From Sclerodactyla briareus (taxonomy: Eukaryota; Echinodermata; Holothuroidea; Dendrochirotida; Sclerodactylidae): DNA of 64,000 nt. The position numbers and the translations under genes were made by a program. Shown in pieces: positions 11,698-23,949 of this stretch (position 1 is the stretch's first letter; each line of letters starts with the position of its first letter). Where the stretch lies: the NCBI GenBank assembly GCA_026419785.1, contig JAODTK010005567.1, positions 124,001-188,000 on the forward strand. The letters run 5' to 3'. A model generated the notes under the pieces. That model was not told the DNA's origin. It saw only the letters and a program-made list of their open reading frames with translations, and made no database searches.

Positions 11698-13945
11698 CTT
11701 AAAGTTTTATTTCCAACGTAGATTCCAGATGTTTCTTGGTCTAATGGTACTAGTAGCAGTCATGGATTTGGCTTTTTCATATCACGCCGGATGTTTCCTT
11801 TCTCAGCATGTACATTTTCCTACCAGAAAGCATAAGATTTTGGATTTAGTTTGAGGCAGTGATTGCCAGATTCTGAGAGATGTAGGAGAGCTGGGGTAAG
11901 CTCGGTGCAAGTGATCACGGATAATTTAGATTTCAATGTTGTCTGTTCCGTCATACCACAGAGTTTAGAGCTTGTTCCTTGGTTCTCGAGGTCCAAGGTC
12001 GTGGCATTTCAGGTTTTGTAGCAAAAGTAGATGGCAGAAAGGTTAGAAAGACGAATGCTGTCGACTCTTGGAATGGTTTTCATTGAAAAGGCTAACGAGA
12101 TTATGAAAGTGTAGTTCCGTGGAGGAAAACGTTCGCGGTCAGAGGCCTTCTTGGATGGAAAGGGAAGTTTTTCTGGCCATAAAAGTAAGCGACATTTATG
12201 GCGACGTTGAATCCCGGTTATTCTGGGTCCGGGTCTTGATTAGGCGCATCATGGTCATCGGAGCTGTCCAGCGTTTAGTTTTTGGTGCTAAACTTGATTT
12301 TGAGAGGCAGATTGCTCTAATATCAAGGAGAATCCTCCTCGTGCATTTTTTCTCTTATGTGGGGAGAATCAGAAAGTCAAGGACAAGCATTGGTTCCTTT
12401 CGATAGATTCCGACTCGGGTAGTACAATCAGCGATAGCCAGGAGATGGCTTAGGTTCTCTCAATAATTACTTTCTCGTCTGTTTTTTACTCATGAGAACT
12501 GGATAATTTTGGTGACCTAGTTTCGGAGTTTCTTCTTCCGACTAGTCTGGTAATATGGTGTTGCTGCTCGCCTGGTTTAGTATAGGAGAAACTGCAGAAG
12601 CTTAATAGTGATAAAGCTCCTTGTCCTGACGGAGTTTATCCTTTCTTACTTAAATCCTTTGCCGAAGAGTTTCTGTTCCATTAGCTATTATTTTCAATAA
12701 TACTCTGCAAGACGGTATTGTTCCGGATGTTGGGAGGAGGCAATGTTTCTCCTATTTTCAGAAAGGTTAAACGTCCTCTTCTTGTATTACGACCATCCGT
12801 CTTACTGAGTGTTATCTGCAAGGTAATGAATAATCGGGGATCATATTTTGATTATTTCAATGGGCATAGTCTGATTAGGATTCTCAGCATGGGTTTGGGA
12901 AAATCGTTCGTGTTGACTAATCTTTTGGAATTTTATAGAAGATGTAACATGTTCTGTTGAACGCAATGTTGTTAATATAATTTTCCTGGACTTTCAGAAA
13001 GCTTTTGACAAGGGTCCTCATGGCGTCTCTTGTCAAGTTGGGAGAGCTTTTGCATTGAGGTGAATGACCCTTAAGTGGATTGTGAATGGCTTCATAAAAG
13101 GGACAAACGAGTTGTCATTATGGGCGTTCGTCTCTTGGCAAAGGTCACTAGTGGTGTTCCCCAGGGATCGGTTCTCGGGCCGTTACCCTTTCTGGCGTTA
13201 ATTGACGATCTTGAAGGTTCTGTCATTCAGGGTTAAGAAGTTCGCAGACGATAACAAGTTGTGTCGGGAGGTTGGTTCGAAAGATGATGCTGCTATTGTT
13301 TAAAGGGGTCTGGATATAATTTCCAAATGGTCTTCCGACTGGGCAAATGTTTTTCAATGTCGACAAGTGCAAAGTTATGCATTTTAGTTTTCACAATCGC
13401 AGCGCTTCCTTCAAGTTAAATGGCCAAAATATCATGGTTGATTTCAGAAAAAAGATATTGGGGTTTGTTTTGATTCATCGTTTGAACCTTCTGAGTTAAC
13501 AGTGTGCCAAAGCTGCTGGAAGAGGTACTTGTATCTTGGCTTGATTAGACGTCACTTCAGTTACCTTGATAATGATATCGTTGTCAGGTTGTTTTGAGCA
13601 ACTGGTGAGACCGCACCTGGAATAGCTGTAACAAGTGTGAATCCCTACTCGCAAAAGACAAGCGTTATTGAAAACGTTCAGCGTAGGGCAACTAGAATGA
13701 TTCACTGTCTGAAAAATTTATCCTACGAGGAGAGATTATGATGTTTTCGGTCTAACTCCCATGGAGCTGAGGCGAATTCGGGGTGACTTGATCCAGGTTT
13801 TCAAAATTGTCCATGGACCCCTTGGCCTGTCCTTTCCGTTACTTCTTGATGTTTCCCACTGTTACTGCAAATAGAGGCACTGTCTCAAGCTTCGTGGCAC
13901 GCGCTGCTAGATTTGACTTCCGACCCTATTCACTAAACTAAACTA
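11698..13945 (+). mobile_element. Inner LINE: endonuclease C-end plus RT (broken)
   Basis: A second, different CR1/L2-type LINE inside the first. Using all three frames in turn it shows an endonuclease C-terminal part (SWSNGTSSSSHGF, then HVHFPTRKHKILDLV near 11805-11850), the linker (RGQRPSWMEREVFLAIK at 12130-12185; DSGSTISDSQEMA near 12410), RT fingers (LNSDKAPCPDGVYPFLLKS near 12600-12655), motif A (FLDFQKAFD near 12985), motif B (SGVPQGSVLGP near 13150), motif C (KKFADDNK near 13235) and the thumb/C-terminal region (LVRPHLE near 13603; QRRATRMIHCL at 13682-13714; RRIRGDLIQVFKIVHG near 13770). It ends in RT-linked sequence (ARAARFDFRPYSL) followed by short ACTAA repeats at 13932-13951. 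Compared with related elements the very C-end and 3' UTR seem absent. Frame changes occur about every 100-200 bp. Confidence 0.85.
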
Positions 13946-14925
13946 AACTAATTGGTTTAAAGACAACAGGCTGTCGTTGAATACCAGTAAAACAAACTTT
14001 GTATTTTTCCATCCGGTACAATATCGCTTTAATAATAATTTAACCTTGACGACATAGATATTTCTAGAGTCAATGCTGCAAAATTTCTTGGAGTTTTTCT
14101 TGATTCTAGTCTAAATTGAAAGACACATATAGATGGTATCTGTAACAGGGTGGCGAAAACTATCGGCATTTTATATAAAATCAAATCAGTTCCCTTGGAC
14201 CCACTCTCCTTAAGTTGTACAATGCATTATTTATTCCCAGCTTTCTTACTGCACTATTATTTGGGGACCACCCATTCAACTTCTATCAACAGAATTTACT
14301 GTTTACAAAAGAGGGCGCTTCGCATCATTACTAGTTCAAATTTTACTGCTCATACAGCCCCTTTATTCAAACAGCTGAGTTTACTCAACCCATTAATGAT
14401 ATATATAATCTTCAGCTCGGTACTTTTATGTATAAGTGGTCGGGGGATAGTCTTCCGCCCGTTTTCAAGTTATTTTTCAGCTTACGTGTAAATCGGTATT
14501 TGACTAGGAGCAACTTTGCCTTGGGAATTCCACATCCTAATAATGCGATATTTTAGAAATCTGTTAGATTTCTGCGGGGCTAAACTTTGGAATGATCTCC
14601 AGATTTTGTCAAGAGTGCAACGTCTGGTTTTAGTTTCATCCGTCCTACAAAAATCATTTGCTTCCTTCTATGGAGTAGTATATTGCTAGGTAAACGTATT
14701 TTGAAGTAGGTTAATGAGTAGGGGTGGGTGGTGGGGTTGTGGAGTGTGTGTTTTACTCATTTTGTGCATGGCATTATGTGCATTGTTAAATTTTGTAGGG
14801 GGTTCACTCGTACAAGCTTTGCTTTTTGGACCTCCTCTGCATTATCCATCTTATTGTATTTTGATATGGTATTGTCATTGTAGTAAGCGGAAAATAAAAC
14901 ATATAAAACATATAAACATTATACA
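13946..14925 (+). mobile_element. Outer LINE, 3' part: RT C-half and tail
   Basis: Continuation of the LINE interrupted at 11697. The join is clear: after motif C upstream, the next expected conserved block, NWFKDNRLSLNTSKTNF, starts at about 13947. Then DIDISRVNAAKFLGVFLDSSLN (in part, near 14050-14118), a 113-residue open frame at 14150-14491 containing KRALRIITSSNFTAHTAPLF, and later frames with FRNLLDFCGAKLWND. The ORF decays by 14690. The element probably ends in an A-rich tail with repeated AAAACATAT units at about 14890-14915. Confidence 0.8.
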
Positions 14926-15143
14926 TTGGTACGATACAGCAGTACTTCGCTACTGACACTAAGCTTGTCGGACACACCTAATCGGGTTCTCCGCTGTGGC
15001 TCTGATTCCACACTACTTGTGACGTTCCCTCCCAAAATGCGGGCTGGGAGATCAGCATTTCTCCGTGTTGCCCCCCCCGTGTGTAAGTTGTTCCCTGTGG
15101 AACAACTCACCTAGGGCTATTAGAGACTCTCCCTCCTTGCTTG

Positions 15144-15236
15144 TAATAATAATAATATAATAATAATAATATAATAATAATAATATAATATAATAATAAT
15201 AATAATAATATAATAATAATAATAATAATAATAATA
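15144..15236. repeat. (AAT)n microsatellite
   Basis: About 93 bases of AAT/TAA repeats with regular two-base (AT) interruptions. Confidence 0.95.
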
Positions 15237-15667
15237 GTTACCAAAGGAAGAGACGTGTTACTTGAAACACTTGACAGCACAATCAGTATGTGTTGGTGTG
15301 TGATGAGTTATTTATTATGCTACTTTCCTGCTTAGAATAAAATTCGATTTAGGGATCTCGAAGTTACTTTTTGTGAGTGATATTTAGCAAGATTTAACTA
15401 CGCTTAGTTGCGTTTTCTTTTCTTGTTAACGGTAGGTCGTCAGGTGTCCTCAACCCCCGGTTCCTACGGCTTAGTTACTTTGGTTAAACTGGCTTGTAGA
15501 CCAACTCTCCTTCTCTGATAGCTAAATTCAAGCGCGTACAAATACACTCTTGGTACACACAAACATGAGTAATGAGTAATAGACGGTGTCAGAGTGTTTA
15601 ATCCTATGCACAATAACTGACTCAACGCCTAGTAGGCCCCCGCTCCTAAGCCAGCGTGATTTTATAA
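15237..15667. other. no recognisable gene
   Basis: Nothing supported; short frames only. Confidence 0.45.
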
Positions 15668-16025
15668 AATGAAAAGGAAAAAAAAATGCTTCGTTGCCCG
15701 AGTGAAGCTTCGTTTTTTTTTTTGTGTTTTTTTTTTCTTTCTTTTTTTTCGTTTTTTTGTGCAAACCCATTAAGAAGTTCTGCGTCTGGTTCTGCCGTTT
15801 CGTTGTTGTTATTAATAGCCTTCAAAAAATCTGCTTGTCTTATACGGTTTCTGAGAAGTGAAGCAGAATGTTGGGATGTACGACGTGTTTATCAAATCCT
15901 AACGTTGTTTTTATTTGCTTCGGTATTCGTGTAGTTGGGGGGGGGGGGCGGTCATTATGATAATATGATATTATTTGACAACCGGAATGGCAGTTGATAT
16001 TCAAAGCGTCTTATATCTTATATAT
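15668..16025. repeat. Dispersed repeat shared with 2.96 kb
   Basis: Same unit as 2960-3265, same orientation, with longer T runs (15712-15760) and a longer G run (about 15938-15949). It abuts the Tx1-like LINE fragment, so it might be an untranslated part of such an element; the copy at 2.96 kb has no RT next to it. Confidence 0.7.
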
Positions 16026-16029
16026 ATGT

Positions 16030-16420
16030 TGTAAACTTCTATCGTAGTCTTTATGCAAAAGACTGTGAGGTAGTAGATTCGGAACACTTCTTCTTAATAA
16101 GTAATTTAATTCATACCAGCTTGAATGAGGAACAAAGGTCCTCTTGTGAAGGTCTGTTGACTTTGAACGAATGTGCGCGTGCCTTGTTTACACTTCTTTT
16201 GAACAAGTCCCCTTGGTCTGATGGATTACCTACGGAATTTACCGTAATTTTTGGGATGATATCGGTAATTTGGTGGTGGATTCTCTTAACTTTGCTTTTC
16301 TCGGTACCTTGTTTCAGACGAACAGGAAGAACGGTTATAACACTGCTTCCAAAGCCTTCATAAGATCCGTTATTCTTAGCTAGTTGGCGACCAATCGCCC
16401 TGCTAAACTGTTTAAAAAAT
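16030..16420 (+). mobile_element. Tx1/L1-like LINE, RT fragment
   Basis: The plus strand reads NFYRSLYAKD at 16034, then LLTLNECARALFTLLLNKSP-SDGLPTEF (16155-16240), TLLPKPS (near 16342) and, after a frame change, SWRPIALLNCLK (16378-16413). The pattern of NKSPG-DGLP-EF, ITLLPK and NWRPI-LLN is characteristic of the RT fingers of L1/Tx1-clade LINEs, which distinguishes it from the CR1/L2 elements at 10-14 kb. Frameshifts lie in the middle (16240-16340). Motifs A to C are absent. A following frame (16384-16629, with KQVTKPCTIEKWDQLF) may be a distal C-terminal piece of the same family, but this is uncertain. Confidence 0.7.
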
Positions 16421-17870
16421 TGCTGCAAAATTGGAAGTGTAACTTGAGGAATTTTAATATACCCAGCGACAATGAATGTCGAAGAATGAACTTTTTACAT
16501 GCTCCAATAGGTAATAAATGGTCATATAACTTTTTCATAAGTAAACAGGTTACAAAGCCATGCACAATTGAAAAGTGGGATCAACTGTTCCTCTCAATGG
16601 AGTTTCAACTGCGGTACTATCTCATCTAGTCAGAGCAGCGCATGCCAATTTACGAGGTTTGCTTGACTAAGTTCCATTCATGCTAAAAATTAAAGCTATC
16701 ACTAAACGCCCAGTTCCCGGAATCCACCATAAGGTGGCAAAACCACGAAGAAAGCTTTAATGGAACGCCTCAATAGGTTTCATAAGTGTTTTTTGAAGTA
16801 ATGAATTGAGACGATTTCACTATGTTGCAGCGCCCACTTTGCGTTCAACGCGTGGAATACCTTCTAATACGTTCAAAGGACCATGGGACGTTTGAAATTA
16901 TTAGGGGAAAAGCGTTATTTGGGCGAAGAAGGATTTATTGCGATATGTTCATGACGTCAGCAAAAAACAATGACCCGAGGTCATTACTAACGAAAACAAC
17001 AATAGATCCGACTTGCTCAGAGTCGTTTCCGGAAATAATACACACTATGCCAACCAGACTTGCCAGTTGCCACAGTCGTTCGCGTTGCACGCACATGCAG
17101 TGTTATAGCAGGCATATGAAGTATGTTCTCCTCTGACAGACGAAAGCTTTCATTTCAGTGTTAGAAGTTATGAAGCGGTAAATATTATACGTTATGGTTG
17201 GGTAACGTAACCGACAAGTAGCTACGTAATATCATAAGTACTAATAGGGTAAAATAAAGGTTCTGACTTCTTTACAAGTCCTAACGTGGGCTATGCCCCT
17301 AGGCTCGCGACTTCATCATGAATCATGCTCTGTACTAGACATAGGCCCAGAGCCCAGTCCTGCACAAATTAATTAGGCATCTTTAGCCTACATAACAATA
17401 AACGCAGTCGCTGTACGATGCAGAGTGTGACTAGGGTTTTGAAGGAATTTAGTTTCAATTGTAAAGATAAAAAAGGTAGTATAAAATTTTATAGCTGTTT
17501 GGAGCTCAATTTAGTTGAAAAGCCAGGTTATTTTCCTAATCCTAGGTCAACCAAAAGTTCAATCTAGCCTAACTTAGGAAACTATACAAACCTTTGTAAT
17601 GTGTGTACTAGTAGAAATGAGTGTGAAGTGTGAATTATAGGCTAGGCTTGTCCTTGCATAGTGCATGTTGCATGTTCTTACTGGTCTTCTTACATAATGT
17701 TGTTACATATGTTGACACTGGCCATTGTGGAAAAAATGATGTAGGGCGTATGTAACACTGAATATTTCAGGCGTGGCATTTCAGGCAAATGAGTAGCCAA
17801 GTTAAAAGTTTATGCCACGCTATAAATCTTGGTGTGGAGACACCTAATGGTTCAACAGTGTGGCGCACGA
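16421..17870. other. no gene; AGGCCTA-type stretches
   Basis: Possible remnant of the Tx1-like C-terminus up to about 16750. From 17270 to 17660 there are many TAGGC/GCCTA words, a composition also seen at 48.4-48.97 kb and 54.48-54.56 kb. No gene supported. Confidence 0.4.
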
Positions 17871-18110
17871 GTAAGAAAATGTAGGTTGTTTTTCAATTAC
17901 TACAGTACATGTAAGAAAATTACAACAATCTGATTTATTTATGTTTTTCATAACTCCAATTAGTTTTTGGCTGACATTTACTTTGTATATAAGAAAATCC
18001 CAAAATTTTGATTGGTTGTTTTTAAACACCTAAGAAAATTACGGAAAATCTGATTTAAGTTTGTTTTTCAAACTTAACTTTACAAAATATAGTATTTGAG
18101 AAATGGAAAG
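17871..18110 (+). repeat. Tandem dimer, period 119 bp
   Basis: TAAGAAAAT occurs at 17872, 17912, 17990 and 18031. Each pair is offset by 119 bases, and ATTAC-(A/G)-AATCTGATTTA with GTTTTTCA follows in both halves. Diverged two-copy tandem duplication. Confidence 0.65.
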
Positions 18111-18120
18111 TCTATTTTTA

Positions 18121-18163
18121 GGTGAGAGGATGCATTCCCTTTAGGGTGAGGCATCCTCTCACC
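18121..18163. repeat. 13-bp perfect inverted repeat (hairpin)
   Basis: GGTGAGAGGATGC at 18121-18133 pairs with GCATCCTCTCACC at 18151-18163 around a 17-base loop that itself contains CCCTTTAGGG. Confidence 0.85.
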
Positions 18164-20836
18164 ACCGAACATCTTCAGCAGAAATTCCCACTGCCAAGTT
18201 TACAGCGATATATTCTCTGTATTAGCGAACGATTGCCCCTCCAGAGAGGAAGGCATCGCGTGAAGAGGAGGCCTGTAACCGCGGTTGGGGGAAGGGGCGG
18301 CCAAACTTCGGTGGGGATTAAATTAAGTTACGATTAAATTAAGGATGCATAACTAATTGTCACTCTACAACATGCCATTAACTCCCTAGTTCGTTAGTAG
18401 CATGGGATGGACTCCTCCGCGCCACACACTATTTGTCTACACACTTAATATAACCATGCTCCTCACAAATGCTGACCCCGACATGACATGCAGTCCATTT
18501 CATATTGGCACCTTTTCTCCAACCCAGCAATGACGGGCAGTCTTGTTGAAGACACAGCGGATAGATCCTCCCTACGTACGTACACTATCTGTCATATATT
18601 TTTAACCCATATAACTCGCCATTGACCAACCCGCTATGAAGCTCTAAATTCTGGTTCCGAAAACTCTGGATCAATACGACAGAACTCTAGTTGTAGCCTG
18701 CACTAGCTATCGTTTTACCATTCCATGACGGTATCAGCGAACTTGTATATCCAGAACACTTATACATTTAGTTCATCGCTATGACTGTTTCCACTCCGAC
18801 TGTTTTGTTGTAGCTGATTATGTTACTATGATGGATTATTGAATAGTTGCCATTTCTTTTCTTTGTGTGAATTTCTTGAACGCCATTTCAAAAACAGTTT
18901 CATAGTCGTGTACAATGGCATCACCATCAATATACCTCTACCTAGATGTAACAATGTACCAATATAACATCCATCCATATGATGTGAGCATCGACCCATA
19001 ACAATGATACAAGTTCTCATTGATTTGATAAACACTTTGTTAGCCACAAATAATATAATTATAAAAGTTCGGCTACCACGCATCCTTCCAGAATCAATGC
19101 GGTACTTCTTTGAACGGAGGTCAGTTGCCTTGGAATTAAATTAACAGAGAGGGATTACGGATCTGAAGTAATTCCGGTGAGTATGTACTGTAATTCATTT
19201 TTCAGCAAAATGGAATCAGGATGCCTCTCCAATACTTCACCCAAGAAGCTCGTTCGCTTCAGGCTTCTTCCCGGCCAAAATCGTTTATTTGACGACTTCC
19301 TGAAACATCTGTCGTCTGACCTAAGAAACACCAGTTGGGTAGGAAAAACATTCAATAACTGCGTCAGATCGTTGTAGTAGATCGGTTATGAGTGTTGACT
19401 ATGAAGAAATCTAAGGAAAATAATACCTTCCACCGTGGGTCCAGCATTTATCCTTGAACAATGCTAGTTCTATTTGTTGGGAGGAGCGAATCATTTATAT
19501 CGTACAGATTAGGAAAAATGATTGTTTCATTTGCACCCAGTTGGTAATTCAGTCATTAGGGCTTATGTTGCCACTGAGATATTTACGTCAGATACGTTAT
19601 TGTTGATTCACATCTTGTTTGGACAATACAATCGAAGCAAGGTCATTGTGAGGCTTCGTAACTACAAAATGGACAGTTCGTTATATTACTCAGCAGACGT
19701 AACACCAATATTCAGCGGTATTATTCATCGTTTAACAGTAGTTCTAGCCTTGAAAGTAGTTCTAGTCTTGTTGGCAAACATAGGGAACTCTTCCATTCCA
19801 TGTTGGCTTGGATGGTGCGCAGTTACGGTCATATATCCCTTTGTCTGCTCTAAATAATATCTTTGAATATTACATGAGCCACCCTCAATGCCTTCGCGGA
19901 AAATACTGAAACAAAAAGTTGTTATCATTATGTTGTCAATCTTAATTGAGCTGCTGACACTCTCCTTTAGGCAATCGCATACCAAAGAAATACTTTTGTT
20001 ACAAAATGTCTCGTCAGGAAGGTTAGACGACACATTCGATTCAGCGCCCGGTCGTTAGAAAAGAGGGTAAAATGTCTAGTTTAAAATCGTTTTTACAACC
20101 CATGACTATGAAATCCAAGTACCTGACATTTTGATATGTCACGCAATCTGTATAAAATATTGAATTACAATGAAGTGTATCTACAGAGAAAGCAACAATA
20201 CCCACAACTTGGAATTGGTGCTACGGTAATCCAAGAAAAACAAGATGCTAAGAACAGGAGATGACAGGCACGTACCGAGAGATATGTCATGGAGGGGAGG
20301 GGGGGGGGACTTGAGGTCAGAACCCAAAGGATATGCGCCCTCATTAATGGCCTCACCCTCCCTATTGGCAATAAGTACAATTTTTGGGGCCCCTGGACGC
20401 ATGTTGCAGCAATATTTGCTAAATAACAGCTGCAAAACCTCTACTTAACTGCAAAGAAAACAGTTTTTTGTGTTAAAAATTTATTGATCACTGGGTCATG
20501 GGAGGTTCTGACACCCCAACCCCACCCTCCGTCAGTACGCCACTGGGAGATGCATAAATTTACATGAGCATTAAGGTCGGCTCAATGAAAAAGACAGAAA
20601 CTATATGGAACATTTTATCAACAATTTGACTGATACACTTCATGAAACGAACCCACGATAACCATAGCGAGGCGCTGTAGCTAAGCGCAATCGAGTGAAA
20701 ACAGACTCGGGGTCAACTGATATCAACTGATTCAATTTTTTTTCTGCATAATAGCATATGTCGGTCAGTTGAATATTATCGAGTTGAACCCCGTAAAGCT
20801 CCTCGCTAAACAGTCATCTATAGTACCTGCTGATGA
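18164..20836. other. no recognisable gene
   Basis: Opposed frames at 19155-19377 and a 111-residue plus frame at 19522-19857 have no motif I recognise. A G run lies at about 20295-20309. Nothing supported. Confidence 0.45.
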
Positions 20837-20982
20837 GTGCTACTGCTATAGGGGAAGGTAGCACTTAGCTCTTAAAACTCTCAAATTCCGTTTGTGTCAT
20901 GTGAGGATTAAGAGTTAAGTGCTACCTTCCCCATATAGCAGTAGCACTTAACTCTTAATCCTCACATGACACAAACGGAATT
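20837..20982. repeat. Two overlapping inverted repeats
   Basis: Repeat 1: 20837-20875 pairs with 20908-20947 (one gap, one mismatch in 40). Repeat 2: 20884-20925 pairs with 20941-20982, perfect over 42 bp with a 15-base loop. The 18-base block 20908-20925 is used by both, so the two hairpins exclude each other. The order is A-B-s-C'-B'-A'-B-C. Confidence 0.95.
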
Positions 20983-21280
20983 GTCGCAAAAAGAATAATT
21001 ATCTATGTTGTATCTGTCCGCCCTTCTCAATTGACCAGTCTTGGGACCTACGACCAACAGCGGAGTGGGCTGGGACGGCAACCAGCAGCCGTAATTAACC
21101 TAATTAGAATTGAGAGTTCGCGCCTAACTGAAATATCTCGATCGTTTCTGCCTACAGATGAAACGAACACTCCTCGTTCGAGATCCGAACCCACAATCGT
21201 CAGGATTTTTTGGGTTCCAAATCTGATCGACAAACCACTGCACCACGTTAGCTCCGTGTACACGAGAAGTACTCAAGAAT

Positions 21281-21535
21281 TAAAGATGGATTGTCGTCAA
21301 CTAGAATCAATCTCGTAAACAATATACTGCACCCAGCAATTTACATAAATTGAAACCAAATTGTATATTTCACGCATTTTTTTCCGTCCAAATAAAATCG
21401 ATATAATAATAATGAAAGTATGTGATCCGACTTTATACCCGCGTTGTGCTTCACATTACGATATTTTGTCGTGACGTCATGCAAAATTCGCCGTCACTTA
21501 TTCGCTGGACGCTAGCAGACGACAATCCATCTTAA
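21281..21535. mobile_element. Possible MITE: 255-bp segment with inverted ends
   Basis: TAAAGATGGATTGTCGTC (21281-21298) and GACGACAATCCATCTTAA (21518-21535) are inverted copies matching at 17 of 18 positions. The interior is AT-rich and non-coding. Flanks do not show a clear target duplication, so a simple inverted repeat is the alternative. Confidence 0.45.
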
Positions 21536-23949
21536 TGGAGATGGACATCTACGAGTATATTACCAGCATGTGAATAGAGCTAGGAATACACGATATATTG
21601 TCCTATGGGAATCGGCCACCCAGTTGCAGGAGGCATACTGGACAGTGATAATACCTGCCCCCGTCCATTCCACCAACCACCAATGTCATTGGAAGAAGGA
21701 TGTCAACAAATACTAGGCCAATTGTTCACTTGCTACACTGGACTAAATGAAGAGCAGTGTAATGAATCACTGAAACACAGCCACCTACCGTCAAGGTTAT
21801 AAGTAACCGAGATCATCAGTTATAGTGTATTAGAGTGTATTCTGTAACTTAGAGGGATTTGGTATGAAATACTCTCTTCTCCCTCCCCTCGAGGCTAAAT
21901 GTCCGTGTAACCTAGTTTGCCGGTGAAGAGGACGATGAATAGGGAAAAAAAATTCCACTTCGAGTATTCGTCGATTTTGTAAGTAGCTGAGAGAAAATAT
22001 TTTAAACAACGCTGAATTAACCGAGCAAATTCGTTTGTTAACGTTGCTATACCGCTGTTAACCTTCAAACAATGTGTCTATAGTAATAAACATGAACTTC
22101 AACGTGTATTCCAGAATGAGAACGACGTAATAGAGATGATGCAGAGGTACCTGACTCGAACAGCCCTTGACACGCAATGTGTCATTTGGTTTCGTGTTCG
22201 AGTCATGGTACCGCCGAAGTTATGTTTTCACTGAACAGCCAGTCATAAGAGAATAATTATAGAAGTAAAAAGGCTACTCGATGGGGTACCAGAGCAAGGC
22301 AAAGCTATTTTTGTCAAATGACTCGCTCAGAATCAGAATAAAATAACCAGGAAACCAGACCAGATTAGGACCTACATCGAAAAAAAAACATGTAAGCCAG
22401 ACAGTGACCTATAGAATTGTTATCCTTGTTCAGTCGATAAATCTAGTTATTAGACATGGATAATCGATTTCCCAATATATGTTCCTAATGATAAGTACAT
22501 GAAATATATTTCTTCGTGGCTATTCCCTTACGTGTACACTATCGTGAAAAGCAAGGCATACTAATGCAAAGAAACGTCAAAATGTAGGGAAAAATGTAGA
22601 AAAATCAGGTATATGCATGTCCGCCTGGCCACAGCATAAGTTCCAGATAAAACCCTGACGGTATAACCTTCGTGAGGACAAATTATTTAGGCTTGACCCC
22701 TCACATTCCGAAGATATTAAAGGGGGGATCAATGGTCGTTTGGAAGTTATTAATTCTGCCCTCCACTAGGACAATAAGGAAGCTGGCTGTATTCTAAGCC
22801 GGAGGAATACATCCAAATCTTACCGGTGTGCTGATCTTAGTCGTTTTCGGTGGGAATTGTGGATCGAAAATGGTAGACCACGCACTGGTATAATTTAGGA
22901 TTCATTAAGGAGGTGAAATGGAAATCTCGGAAGCTCTCTAAAGAGTGCATGAATAGTGTAGAGGATATGCAACTTTCAAAGCTTGGCAATTTTTCAAAAA
23001 AAGGGCGTTCTCCTCTTCTTGGAAATAGTGAATAATTAGTAGAAATTAGAAATTGTGCCAAAATGTCACCATTTTGATAGCTTTCACCTAATTCTGGGAG
23101 CAGATATGTGTTGTGTGACTATTCAGACGTGGATACTAATTTCCGTATTCTCCTACTTAGGTAGAACTCTCTGTAAACCTACACTTGTTTGTAGATGCCG
23201 TTTGAAAAACAACGCTAACGGCATTCGACAATGATTAGAAAACGTATGGGAGTAATCCAGTGTTACACAAATCATCTAGGATAGGTAGTTATCGATTCCG
23301 GTCCGTTGAATAAACTGAACTGTCCATGTTGACTGCAGCAATATAAGATGTTATTTAGCTTAAAATAAGTCTGTGTCACCGTGCTCGCATCGTAATTTCC
23401 CATAGGAATGTCAGGTGAGGGGAAGAGGTTCGGATTTCACTGATCAATTCAACACATTTTCTTTTGTCTCAGATAAACACCAAACATATTCAATAAGACG
23501 GATTTCGGTGTCGACGAAAATTGGGCTGTGGTAACAGACATTAGGTAACTTCTAATCACGTCGATCTGACCACGTTGCACACTCGTTGTTCCTGCAAAAT
23601 ATTCTGCTGATCAGCCTAAAAGAGGTCCATCATGAATGAGGTATCGAGTAGTCCATCTCTGTATTCGCATTCCTGAATGCCTCTCAGAGTAATTAGTAAA
23701 AACACATTACCAAGTCGAACAGCGCATCAACAGTCCTGTCAGCTGTATTTCTCTTCAGCTGCGTTTATATTTCAATCACCCTCAGATTGCCGAAATATGA
23801 TTAATAACACGCCATCACAGTTACAGCGGGTAAAATGTTTGGTGAAAACACGAGAACTGATTGAAATTTTTTGAAGGGAAGATTCGATTTTCTCGAAATT
23901 GGAATACAAGGTTCTCTGATCATAAATATGTTATTCTATTCGGTTAGAG
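21536..23949. other. no recognisable gene
   Basis: Apart from the hairpin at 22146-22212 I see only short frames without motifs. Confidence 0.45.
22146..22212. repeat. Near-perfect hairpin
   Basis: GGTACCTGACTCGAACA at 22146 pairs with TGTTCGAGTCATGGTACC ending at 22212, with a single unpaired base. Inside is a smaller stem, GACAC-GCAAT-GTGTC. The right arm resembles a tRNA B box, but no A box is present. Confidence 0.85.

Noticed and set aside
20832-20880. CTGATGAG followed by a short stem, resembling a hammerhead ribozyme core
   Set aside because: The conserved GAAA after stem II is absent; the pairing is explained by the larger inverted repeats.
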